Shown: positions 1 to 5,613 of the stretch, piece after piece
How positions within the stretch are numbered: the stretch's first letter is position 1
Layout of the letters: the number at the start of each line of letters is the position of its first letter
From: Microcaldota archaeon
GTDB taxonomy: Archaea; Micrarchaeota; Micrarchaeia; Micrarchaeales; Micrarchaeaceae
Reading direction: 5' to 3'
DNA length: 9,411 nucleotides
Assembly (NCBI GenBank): GCA_027365815.1
Contig: DAHXLV010000012.1
Span: 1 to 9,411, forward strand
Position numbers and translations under genes: made by a program
The notes under the pieces: generated by a model
Seen by the model: the letters and a program-made list of their open reading frames with translations, nothing else
The model's database searches: none
What the model was told of the DNA's origin: nothing

Positions 1-433
1 TGCCGACCTCTATAACCAGGACGTCAGGCCTTTCGCTCTTGGCCACGCCATATACTGTGTCAAGTATCTCGTTGGTCAGGTGGGGTATAATCTGAACGTC
101 TTCACCCAGGTAATCGCCCTTGCGCTCCTTCGCGATGACCCTGCTGAAGAGCTTGCCTCCTGTTATTGAAAGGTTGCCCTTAAGGTTCGTGTTGGAGAAA
201 CGTTCGTACATCCCGAAATCCATGTCGACTTCGCTCTTGTCGTCAAGCACGAACACCTCTCCATGCCTGTATGGGTTCATCGTCCCGCAGTCGTAGTTGA
301 GGTAGCCATCGAACTTTATGGGAAGAGCCTTGTATCCGTAAAAGCTGAGTATCTTCAGTATTGAGGATGTGACGCCCCCCTTCCCCAGTCCGCTTAGCAA
401 AGAGCCAAGGATTACGACATATTTTGTCTGCAC
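1..433 (-). CDS. pyrG: CTP synthase, N-terminal part (runs off left edge)
   Basis: CTP synthase makes CTP from UTP, ATP and glutamine in the cytosol, the last step of pyrimidine nucleotide synthesis. About 144 residues of the N-terminal synthetase domain are visible; the rest, including the glutamine amidotransferase domain, lies beyond base 1. Family hallmarks seen in order are the nucleotide-binding loop SGLGKGGVTSS near residue 12, then YLNYDCGTMNPYRHGEVFVL with MDFGMYERF just after, and finally DVLVIEVG at the edge, where the family continues GGTxGDIE. The start is a GTG at 433-431 giving MQTKYVVILGS. An ATG at 440 is in another frame, and no in-frame ATG precedes the conserved strand. 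An A/T box lies about 25 bp upstream, so the mRNA is probably leaderless. The gene is divergent from thpR. Family assignment is secure; only the start codon is somewhat open. Confidence 0.95.
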   Translation of the reverse strand, partial: MQTKYVVILGSLLSGLGKGGVTSSILKILSFYGYKALPIKFDGYLNYDCGTMNPYRHGEVFVLDDKSEVDMDFGMYERFSNTNLKGNLSITGGKLFSRVIAKERKGDYLGEDVQIIPHLTNEILDTVYGVAKSERPDVLVIEVG

Positions 434-453
434 ACAACATTTATGCCCAACAG

Positions 454-462
454 ATTAAAAAG
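454..462 (-). promoter_or_regulatory. Probable TATA box of pyrG (leaderless promoter)
   Basis: Read on the minus strand this is CTTTTTAAT, centred about 25 bp before the GTG start of pyrG. That is the usual distance from an archaeal TATA box to the transcription start, so transcription would begin at or within a base or two of the start codon. The 60-bp gap (434-493) must also hold the thpR promoter; TTCTTATG at about 464-471, some 26 bp before the thpR ATG, is a weak candidate. Confidence 0.5.
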
Positions 463-493
463 CCTTCTTATGCACGGTTGATATTGTGGTTGA

Positions 494-1054
494 ATGAAGC
501 AGAGGTCCTTCATTGCGGTTGACATCCCGCTGGAGGTGGGCAAGCGCCTTGCAACCCTCGCAGCCGGCATGCGCTGCAGCGCAGCAAAACCGGTAAGGCA
601 TGACCAAATGCACATAACGCTCCTTTTCCTTGGTGACCTTGACAAAAGCCTCATTGAAGGCGTATCAGAAGCGATTTCCAGAATCGATACGCGCCAGTTC
701 AATGTCGTCATTAACGGGATCGGCGTACTCGGCGCGAGGGGCCCCGGCGTTGTATATGCAAGGGTGATCGGAGGCGTGAGCGAGCTTTCCAGGGTATCCG
801 CAGCGCTCAAGGAAAGCATCTCAGAGCTTGGCATAAAAACAGAAGGCAGGAGCTTCCTGCCCCACGTGACGATAGCCAGGGTGAGAAACCCCAGCATGGA
901 GGACGCAGCCTACATAAATGGTTTCGCAGCCAGCCACTCCGAGGACAGCCTTGGAGAGTTTGTGTGCAGCGAGATAAAGCTTGAGGGCAGCTCTCTCGGC
1001 AGCAACGGCCCCTCCTACAGCGGCATCTATGTCAAGAGGCTGGCCCCCATATGA
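494..1054 (+). CDS. thpR: RNA 2',3'-cyclic phosphodiesterase (2H family, LigT/ThpR)
   Basis: This is a 186-residue member of the 2H phosphoesterase superfamily. It would hydrolyse RNA 2',3'-cyclic phosphates to 2'-phosphomonoesters, and bacterial homologues can also join tRNA halves through a 2'-5' bond in vitro. The two catalytic HxTx motifs are both intact: H40-I-T42-L and H124-V-T126-I, about 84 residues apart as expected. The opening RSFIAVDIP is also typical, and the length matches the family. The ATG at 494 is the natural start, with only a weak GTGG-like signal before it. Its TGA stop touches the stop codon of the convergent gene with no base between. In a genome with tRNA introns, a role in RNA end metabolism is plausible, but the cellular substrate in archaea is not settled. 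Confidence 0.93.
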   Translation: MKQRSFIAVDIPLEVGKRLATLAAGMRCSAAKPVRHDQMHITLLFLGDLDKSLIEGVSEAISRIDTRQFNVVINGIGVLGARGPGVVYARVIGGVSELSRVSAALKESISELGIKTEGRSFLPHVTIARVRNPSMEDAAYINGFAASHSEDSLGEFVCSEIKLEGSSLGSNGPSYSGIYVKRLAPI

Positions 1055-1645
1055 TTATGGCCTTTGCGCGGAGCGCTGGAACTGTTCCAATGTCATCGTA
1101 TTGGCGAGCTCGCCGGGCTTGTACACCCTGTCGTTGAGCAGGATGCTGTAGCTCATCCCGCTGTGCCTGTCTATGGCTATATGCCTCGTCTGCTTGCCAA
1201 AGAGGTCTGCCTCGAACAGGTGCAGCTTGCACTGGGTTATCATCTCAGAAATGCCATAGAGCGGTTCCAGGGATTGGCCGTCCTGCATGCCGATAATCCT
1301 GAACTCGAAGTTAGGCCTCTTGATGGACGCCGAGAACCTCTCGAGCTGCGTCCGCAACGGCGTCGAGAATTCGGCGAAGCGCGCGACCGCTACGCTTCCG
1401 CTGTTGACGTCGTAAAGGCTGATAATCATGTCATATGTCAGCTGCGTCGCAGCGATGTACCTCTGGTCTGTCTGCTTGTAGCCGTTGGCCGAGAAGAAGG
1501 CCCCGCTTCCCAGGTATCCGCAGTTTGAGTATGCGTCGATCTTGGACTTTGATATGTGGGGCCTCTTCTTGAATGTCCTGGTATACTCGGCACTGCCGAA
1601 ACCGTTTCCGCGCAGCTCGGCAAGGAAGATGTTTTCGAAGCTCAA
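1055..1645 (-). CDS. Unrecognised protein, 196 aa (possibly remote CheD-like fold)
   Basis: I do not recognise this gene. The reading frame is convincing: it fills the gap between thpR and the rpoD promoter exactly, and has its own TATA-like stretch (minus strand, 1687-1676) and a ribosome-binding site AGGTG at 1655-1651, five bases before the start. The start is TTG at 1645-1643; upstream to the TAG stop there is no ATG or GTG in frame. The protein looks cytosolic, with no signal peptide or membrane segment. Its middle (residues ~65-165) alternates predicted strands and helices, with ISLYDVNSGSVAVARF, FEFRIIGMQDGQS and a late HIAIDRHSG segment. This order faintly recalls the CheD deamidase fold, but the LGSC cysteine and the following histidine are absent, so activity of that type is not expected. 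That resemblance is a guess. No function is assigned. Confidence 0.75.
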   Translation of the reverse strand: MSFENIFLAELRGNGFGSAEYTRTFKKRPHISKSKIDAYSNCGYLGSGAFFSANGYKQTDQRYIAATQLTYDMIISLYDVNSGSVAVARFAEFSTPLRTQLERFSASIKRPNFEFRIIGMQDGQSLEPLYGISEMITQCKLHLFEADLFGKQTRHIAIDRHSGMSYSILLNDRVYKPGELANTMTLEQFQRSAQRP

Positions 1646-1674
1646 AGCAGCACCTATAGCGATTCCTGCTATAC

Positions 1675-1688
1675 ATTTATATATATTG
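1675..1688. promoter_or_regulatory. Shared divergent TATA region (rpoD and the 196-aa gene)
   Basis: The stretch ATTTATATATATTG is nearly symmetric and can be read as a TATA box on both strands. To the right, a start point about 26 bp away (~1707) gives rpoD a leader of ~35 nt containing GTGAG at 1733-1737, four bases before its ATG. To the left, a start near 1655 gives the TTG-started gene a leader of ~10 nt. One box may therefore serve two opposite genes. Assignment rests on sequence and spacing only. Confidence 0.6.
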
Positions 1689-1741
1689 TCGTGGCAAACC
1701 TATTAGCTATTTGTAACTGCTTTGCTGCTTCAGTGAGCTTC

Positions 1742-2317
1742 ATGAAAATCGACATTCTAGAAGACAAAGGCAACGTTTTCAGGTTCGCCCTGAAAGAATC
1801 CACCAACGCTTATGCAAACGCGTTGAAGAGGACAGCCACCGGCAGCGTAGCCACCTTCGCGATAGACAAGGTCACATTCTACGAGAACACGAGCGCGATA
1901 TTCGACGAGTATATAGCCCACAGGATCGGACTGGTCCCGCTGGTGACCCCATCCAAGGGTTACAAGCCGGAAGACGAGATACTTTTCACGATGGAGGAGA
2001 CAGGGCCAAAGACCGTATACTCGAAGGAGCTGAATTCCTCAGACAAGGAGGTCAAGGTGGCCAACGAAGGCATACCGATAATAAAGCTTGGGGAGGACCA
2101 GCAGGTAAGGATCGAGATGAAGGCAAGGCTTGGCACCGGATTGGAGCATGCCAAGTTCCAGCCAGGGCTCGTAGCCTATGAGCAGAAAGGCGATGACGCC
2201 TTTGAGTTTTACGTTGAGTCGTTTGGCCAGATGCCGCCTAGGCAAATAATTAATAAGGCTTTTGACGTGATAGAAGAGCGACTCCAGGAGCTCTCGTCAA
2301 AGGTGAAGAAGCTTTAA
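1742..2317 (+). CDS. rpoD: DNA-directed RNA polymerase subunit D
   Basis: This is the archaeal counterpart of bacterial alpha and eukaryotic Rpb3; it pairs with subunit L to begin polymerase assembly. The 191 residues contain the alpha-like N-terminal motif ALKESTNAYANALKR, then VTFYENTSAIFDEYIAHRIGLVPL, and the C-terminal dimerisation segment FYVESFGQMPPRQIINKAFDVI. Many archaeal D subunits run to about 260 residues because they carry an extra ferredoxin-like domain. That domain is absent here, and the protein has no cysteine at all, so it cannot hold an iron-sulphur cluster. The ATG at 1742 is preferred because it follows GTGAG and gives the family N-terminus. The frame stays open for another 62 codons upstream, but those overlap the divergent gene and promoter. 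It heads the ribosomal operon, and its TAA directly abuts tRNA-Leu. Confidence 0.96.
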   Translation: MKIDILEDKGNVFRFALKESTNAYANALKRTATGSVATFAIDKVTFYENTSAIFDEYIAHRIGLVPLVTPSKGYKPEDEILFTMEETGPKTVYSKELNSSDKEVKVANEGIPIIKLGEDQQVRIEMKARLGTGLEHAKFQPGLVAYEQKGDDAFEFYVESFGQMPPRQIINKAFDVIEERLQELSSKVKKL

Positions 2318-2404
2318 GCGGAGGTGGCAGAGCTTGGCCAAATGCGCAGGACTGAGGCTCCTGTGTCTTCAGTGACTGCTAGGGTTCAAATCCCTACCTC
2401 CGCA
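2318..2404 (+). tRNA. tRNA-Leu (anticodon GAG)
   Basis: This is an 87-nt class II tRNA with a long variable arm. The acceptor stem GCGGAGG (2318-2324) pairs with CCTCCGC (2397-2403), and A2404 is the discriminator; CCA is not encoded. The anticodon stem CAGGA/TCCTG encloses the loop CTGAGGC, so the anticodon GAG (2354-2356) reads CUC/CUU leucine codons. The T stem TAGGG/CCCTA holds the normal loop TTCAAAT. There is no intron. The first base follows the rpoD stop codon directly, and no TATA box lies at the right distance upstream, so it is probably cut out of the operon transcript. Confidence 0.96.
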
Positions 2405-2415
2405 AATGTGGTAAA

Positions 2416-2766
2416 ATGAAAATAAACGCTGAAAGAGGCGATGTGAAGGAATGGCTAGACACGCTTAGCAAGGCGGCTGCATCGACGAACTCGCCGAAGC
2501 TTTGGAAGAGGGTACACCACCTGCTCAACGTGCCGGCAAGGAAGAGGGCGAGCGTCAACCTCTACAAGATAAACAAGTACACCAAGGAGGGCGACAATGT
2601 CGTGGTGCCAGGCAAGGTGCTTTCGGTAGGCAGCATGGACCACAAGGTCAACATTGCCGCGCTCGAATACTCCAGCAAGGCTGCGGAGCTGCTCAACGGC
2701 GCGAACTGCAGCATCACAAGCATAGCCGACATGGTTGGCAAGAAGAAGATCAATATAATAAAGTGA
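2416..2766 (+). CDS. rpl18e: Large-subunit ribosomal protein eL18 (L18e)
   Basis: This is a 116-residue protein of the 50S subunit, found in archaea and eukaryotes. Recognisable pieces are the basic helix KLWKRVHHLLNVPARKRASVNL near residues 28-49, NVVVPGKVLSVGSMDHKVNIAALEYS in the middle, and KAAELLNGA near the C-terminus. The length is normal for the archaeal family. The ATG at 2416 lies 11 nt after the tRNA-Leu 3' end, so excision of the tRNA would leave a leader of about 11 nt holding only a weak GTGGT signal. Four bases separate its stop from the uL13 start. The gene order rpoD, eL18, uL13, uS9, rpoN is the usual archaeal one, which supports the call. Confidence 0.96.
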   Translation: MKINAERGDVKEWLDTLSKAAASTNSPKLWKRVHHLLNVPARKRASVNLYKINKYTKEGDNVVVPGKVLSVGSMDHKVNIAALEYSSKAAELLNGANCSITSIADMVGKKKINIIK

Positions 2767-2770
2767 GACG

Positions 2771-3217
2771 ATGGCGGCGGCGCAGACCACAAAAGTTTAT
2801 GACGCGAAGGGCAAGGTGCTCGGCAGGCTTGCGAGCACGGTGGCGAAAAGCCTCCTCAACGGCGACAGCGCAGTAGTGATAAACTCGGAAAACGCAATAA
2901 TAAGCGGCAGCAAGAAAATGATACTAGCAAGGTACAAGACAAGGATAAACCTGATAGAGAAAGCCAACCCGGAGCATTCGCCCTACTGGTCGAGGAGGCC
3001 TGACATGCTCGTTAAAAGGATAATACGCGGCATGCTCCCGTACAGGATGCCGCGCGGCAAGGATGCATACCGCAGGCTGAGGGTATACATGGGCACGCCG
3101 GAGGAGTTCGCCAAGGCGAAGGCCATAGATGTCGAATCCAAGAAGCCAAATGATTTATATGTGGGCTACGTAACGATTGCAGAGCTTTCAAGGCTGCTAG
3201 GATATGAAAGGGAATGA
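2771..3217 (+). CDS. rplM: Large-subunit ribosomal protein uL13
   Basis: uL13 binds 23S rRNA and is an early assembly protein of the large subunit. The 148 residues show the family pattern: KVYDAKGKVLGRLASTVAK at the N-terminus, VINSENAIISGSK, then YWSRRPDMLVKRIIRGMLPY, and RRLRVYMGTPEEF. The length is typical for archaea. The ATG at 2771 follows a GTGAG signal that overlaps the eL18 stop. The gene ends at 3217, just before the uS9 start at 3222, so the two are tightly coupled. Nothing unusual is seen in the protein. Confidence 0.97.
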   Translation: MAAAQTTKVYDAKGKVLGRLASTVAKSLLNGDSAVVINSENAIISGSKKMILARYKTRINLIEKANPEHSPYWSRRPDMLVKRIIRGMLPYRMPRGKDAYRRLRVYMGTPEEFAKAKAIDVESKKPNDLYVGYVTIAELSRLLGYERE

Positions 3218-3221
3218 AAGT

Positions 3222-3755
3222 ATGGCAGAACAACAGCAGGCAGTGGTGCAGGCCGCGGATCCGCAGCCGCAGGCAGAAGCGCAGCACGTGGAGGAGCAGG
3301 TCAAGGCAAAGCGCGCCGCCGTGCGTAAGAAGAGCGCAAAGAAAGCGGCCAAGATCATACTTGTCAGGAGCAAGCGCAAGGAGGCGATCGCAAGGGCGTC
3401 GGCCAAGGCAGGATCTGGAAGGATATTCATAAACGGGCGAAATATAAGCTCGATAGAGAATGACGTCTACAGGAGCGTGATAGAGGAGCCTATCTCACTC
3501 TCGAACATAACCAGGGAGCTAGCCGGGCGCCTTGAGATAAAGATAAGGACGACGGGCGGCGGGGCAAGCGGGCAGGCGCAGGCGATAAGGAGCGCGATAG
3601 CCAAGGCGATCTCAAAGTTCGCGGAAACTGATACTATACGCAAGGAATACATGAGGTACGACAGGTCACTGCTTGTTGACGATTACAGGAGGGTCGAGCC
3701 GAAGAAGTTCAACGGCCCGAAGGCGAGAGCGAGGAACCAGACTTCGTATAGGTGA
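3222..3755 (+). CDS. rpsI: Small-subunit ribosomal protein uS9, with long N-terminal tail
   Basis: uS9 sits in the head of the small subunit, and its C-terminal tail reaches the P-site tRNA. The conserved body begins at about residue 44 with VRSKRKEAIARA, followed by GSGRIFINGRNIS, the loop TTGGGASGQAQAIRSAIAKA and the invariant C-terminus ending RARNQTSYR. With the ATG at 3222 the protein has 177 residues, about 40 more than usual. The extra part is a tail rich in Gln and Ala (MAEQQQAVVQ...) that turns into a Lys/Arg/Ala segment. An in-frame ATG at 3204 would overlap uL13 and add six residues; I prefer 3222, which has GGGAATGA upstream. The tail could bind rRNA or a partner, which is inference. 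The stop overlaps the rpoN ribosome-binding site. Confidence 0.94.
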   Translation: MAEQQQAVVQAADPQPQAEAQHVEEQVKAKRAAVRKKSAKKAAKIILVRSKRKEAIARASAKAGSGRIFINGRNISSIENDVYRSVIEEPISLSNITRELAGRLEIKIRTTGGGASGQAQAIRSAIAKAISKFAETDTIRKEYMRYDRSLLVDDYRRVEPKKFNGPKARARNQTSYR

Positions 3756-3759
3756 TAGC

Positions 3760-3960
3760 ATGATGATGCCTGTGAGATGTTTCAGCTGCGGCGCTGTGGT
3801 AGCCGACAAATGGGATGAATACGACAGAAGGGTCAACAAGGAGCACGAGGAAGCCGGCAAGGTGCTCGACGACCTCGGAGTTAAGAGGTACTGCTGCAGG
3901 CGCATGTTCATAAGCAACATCGAGCTGATCGACGAATTCATGAATATAGGAAAGAAATAA
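3760..3960 (+). CDS. rpoN: DNA-directed RNA polymerase subunit N
   Basis: Subunit N (the Rpb10 counterpart) is a small zinc protein that stabilises the D-L platform of RNA polymerase. The 66 residues contain the canonical zinc site: PVRCFSCG at the N-terminus and the adjacent pair in KRYCCRRM, with DLGVKRYCCRRMF and the C-terminal helix ELIDEFM. Three ATG codons stand in a row (3760, 3763, 3766). A GGTGAT site at 3751-3756, overlapping the uS9 stop, lies 3 to 10 nt before them, so any of the three could be used; the common family form would have one or two residues before PVRCF. RpoK, which usually follows in archaea, is not present here; tRNA-Pro comes next. Confidence 0.97.
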   Translation: MMMPVRCFSCGAVVADKWDEYDRRVNKEHEEAGKVLDDLGVKRYCCRRMFISNIELIDEFMNIGKK

Positions 3961-3968
3961 TGGCAAGG

Positions 3969-3976
3969 CATAAAAG
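3969..3976 (+). promoter_or_regulatory. Possible TATA box of tRNA-Pro
   Basis: CATAAAAG is centred about 26 bp before the first base of tRNA-Pro, the spacing expected if transcription starts at the mature 5' end. It lies in the 37-nt gap between rpoN and the tRNA. If real, the tRNA and uS2 have their own transcript in addition to operon read-through. The match is moderate and untested. Confidence 0.4.
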
Positions 3977-3997
3977 AACGAATGGGCAAAAGAACTG

Positions 3998-4083
3998 GGG
4001 GCCGTCTGCTAGCTTGGTAGGCTTCTACCTTGGGGTGGTAGCGACCCGAGTTCAAAAGGTCTCTGAAAATCTCGGCGGCCCCA
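3998..4083 (+). tRNA. tRNA-Pro (anticodon GGG), split by a T-loop intron
   Basis: The acceptor stem GGGGCCG (3998-4004) pairs perfectly with CGGCCCC (4076-4082); A4083 is the discriminator and CCA is not encoded. The D arm keeps A14, G15, G18-G19 and A21. The anticodon stem CTACC/GGTAG encloses TTGGGGT, so the anticodon is GGG (4032-4034) followed by G37, as expected for proline. The T stem CCGAG (4046-4050) pairs with CTCGG (4071-4075), but 20 nt lie between them instead of 7. Removing 13 nt (4057-4069) restores the standard loop TTCAAAT, the same as in the tRNA-Leu of this window. The D stem has one T-T mismatch at 10-25. The gene lies between rpoN and uS2, 12 nt before the uS2 ATG. Confidence 0.93.
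4057..4069 (+). other. 13-nt tRNA intron at position 59/60 (T-loop), BHB-like
   Basis: The precursor folds as the splicing endonuclease expects. Outer helix CCGAG/CTCGG is 5 bp. The central helix is 4 bp, TTCA (4051-4054) with TGAA (4064-4067). There is a 3-nt bulge AAA (4055-4057) on the 5' side and a 3-nt bulge AAT (4068-4070) on the 3' side. Cutting after the second base of each bulge removes exactly 13 nt and leaves TTCAAAT. The inner part GGTCTC forms no real stem, so this is a relaxed bulge-helix-loop form. The exact ends rest on this model. Confidence 0.88.
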
Positions 4084-4095
4084 TCGGTGCTTAAA

Positions 4096-4734
4096 ATGGA
4101 GGAAGAGCAACAACTGTTGGCAAACCAGAACGATTACCTAGAGGCTGGAATCCACATAGCTACGAAAATGAGGAGCCCAGGTATGAAGAAGTTCGTCTAC
4201 AAGGTGAGGGACGACGGGCTCTACCTCCTGGATCTCAAGACGATAGACACGAGGGTGAGGATCGCAGCCAAGATGATAGCCGCGTATGCGCCAAAGGACG
4301 TGGTGGTCACCGCTTCAAGGATATACGCCATCGTGGCCGCAGAGAAATTCGCGGAGCTGATAGGCGCGAAGTTCATGAAGGGCAGGGTCACGCCCGGCGT
4401 GTTCACCAACCCTAACAGGCAAGATTTCATAGAACCAAAGCTGATCGTCATAAGCGACTCGAGGAACGAGAAGCAGGCTGTCAACGAGGCCAGCAAGGTC
4501 AACATGCCCATAGTTGCGCTGAGCGACACAGACAATTCAACCAAATTCATAGATCTCGTTATACCTTCGAACAACCGCGGAAGGAAGTCCCTCGCTTTCC
4601 TCTATTTCCTGCTTGCGAGGGAGGTGCTCAAGGAGCGCGGAGAGGTGAAGAGCGCCTCCGAGTTCAACCACACAATCGGCGAATTCGAGGCGAAGGTCGA
4701 AACCAAGCAGCTGAAGCAGGAAGCGGTCGCCTGA
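4096..4734 (+). CDS. rpsB: Small-subunit ribosomal protein uS2
   Basis: uS2 joins late in assembly of the small subunit. The 212 residues show the archaeal/eukaryotic form: YLEAGIHIATKMRSPGMKKFVYKVRDDGLYLLDL near the start, then a Rossmann-like core with ASRIYAIVAAEKFAELIGA, GRVTPGVFTNP, PKLIVISDSRNEKQAVNEAS, PIVALSDTDN and VIPSNNRGRKSLAFLYFLLAREVL. I chose the ATG at 4096 because GGTG at 4086-4089 is well placed as its ribosome-binding site; a GTG at 4087 in the same frame would add three residues and lies inside that site. It closes the plus-strand operon. Enolase, usually found before uS2 in archaea, is absent. The stop TGA is followed immediately by the stop codon of ubiA on the other strand. 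Confidence 0.97.
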   Translation: MEEEQQLLANQNDYLEAGIHIATKMRSPGMKKFVYKVRDDGLYLLDLKTIDTRVRIAAKMIAAYAPKDVVVTASRIYAIVAAEKFAELIGAKFMKGRVTPGVFTNPNRQDFIEPKLIVISDSRNEKQAVNEASKVNMPIVALSDTDNSTKFIDLVIPSNNRGRKSLAFLYFLLAREVLKERGEVKSASEFNHTIGEFEAKVETKQLKQEAVA

Positions 4735-5607
4735 TCAAACCACTGCAAGGAACAGCGGCGACAGGAGATAACCCAGCAGGATTATCCCCATCGCAACCAG
4801 GCTCACATTCCTTGTGACCCTGTATGTGTGCTGGTCCGTCTTGACGATGCACGATACCGCCACGTATGCAAGCATCGCATCGCCTATTATCAGCGGGACA
4901 AGGTAATACGCGTTATACCTGAATGGCTCGAAAAAGAAGAATAGGAACACGCTTATGAGTATCGCCTCCAGATAGAGTATGAACGCAATCTCTGCCGCGC
5001 GCCTCTTGCTCATGTAGTAAAGCAGGTTCCTGGTTTTGCGCGCCTTCGCATCGCCGTGGTAATCCCTTATCATGCCGTGTATCTCCCTGGCGACGCCGCT
5101 CAGGAAGACTATGAAAAATACAGTGATTATGCTGGGCTGCAGCACATCCGTAACTACGAAGTTCCCGAATATGAAAGGTATCGCCATCGCGAATGCTATG
5201 TAAATGTTACCCAGTAGCAGTATGTCCTTTAGCCTGTAGCTGTACAGCATTGCCAGCGCGCCGAATATGACGGCTATCACGAATGCATGCGCGTTTATGA
5301 AAGCGCTCGCGATGACGCCAACGGCAAGGCACACGATCGAGATCGCTAGCGCGGATCTCATGCTTATCTCGCCGCTGGTTATCGGCCTGTCTGATCTCTT
5401 GTTCGCCCTGTCTGATTCGACATCGAAGTAGTCGTTTATGGCGAACGAAGCCATGCTTATGAATATCGGCGTGATGAGGCTGAGCGCCAAGACAGGCGCG
5501 CTGTGCGGCAGGCCTCCAGAGATGAGCTCCGCCGCTATCACGGCTATGACCAGCATAGCGCTATGCTCAATCCGCGTAAGCCTCAGGAATGCGCCGATGG
5601 TGCCCAT
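4735..5607 (-). CDS. ubiA: UbiA-family prenyltransferase, probably digeranylgeranylglyceryl-phosphate synthase
   Basis: This is a 290-residue, very hydrophobic protein with eight or nine predicted membrane helices. UbiA enzymes transfer a prenyl group from prenyl diphosphate to an acceptor; in archaea the most common member adds the second geranylgeranyl chain to geranylgeranylglyceryl phosphate in ether-lipid synthesis. The first metal-binding motif is intact: N58-D59-YF-D62-VES-D66, followed by NKRSDRPITSGEIS. The second region, REIHGMIRDYHGD (174-186), aligns with the family form REIxKDIxDxxGD, but M179 stands where the first aspartate is expected; D182 and D186 remain. Substrate choice is therefore less certain than the family. 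The ATG at 5607 gives the usual N-terminus LRLTRIEHS. It is divergent from the first pilin gene across 48 bp and abuts uS2. Confidence 0.88.
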   Translation of the reverse strand: MGTIGAFLRLTRIEHSAMLVIAVIAAELISGGLPHSAPVLALSLITPIFISMASFAINDYFDVESDRANKRSDRPITSGEISMRSALAISIVCLAVGVIASAFINAHAFVIAVIFGALAMLYSYRLKDILLLGNIYIAFAMAIPFIFGNFVVTDVLQPSIITVFFIVFLSGVAREIHGMIRDYHGDAKARKTRNLLYYMSKRRAAEIAFILYLEAILISVFLFFFFEPFRYNAYYLVPLIIGDAMLAYVAVSCIVKTDQHTYRVTRNVSLVAMGIILLGYLLSPLFLAVV

Positions 5608-5613
5608 AAAAAG

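Noticed and set aside
412..897. 161-codon minus-strand ORF opposite thpR
   Set aside because: Shadow of thpR, whose catalytic motifs are clear; it also runs through the divergent promoter region.
1064..1528. 154-codon plus-strand ORF opposite the 196-aa gene
   Set aside because: Antisense shadow; the minus-strand frame has a promoter, a ribosome-binding site and balanced composition, and this one is poor in lysine with no recognisable motif.
1556..1741. N-terminal extension of rpoD by 62 codons
   Set aside because: Overlaps the divergent gene and the TATA region and has no similarity to RpoD; the ATG at 1742 gives the family N-terminus.
2502..2876. 124-codon plus-strand ORF across eL18 and uL13
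   Set aside because: Arg/Gln-rich frame-shifted shadow of two certain ribosomal protein genes.
3960..4094. Small ORF beginning MARHKRTNGQKNWG, start overlapping the rpoN stop
   Set aside because: Most of it is the tRNA-Pro gene read as protein; no ribosome-binding site of its own and no resemblance to RpoK.
4087..4095. GTG start for uS2 three codons upstream
   Set aside because: The GTG is part of the GGTG ribosome-binding site that serves the ATG at 4096.
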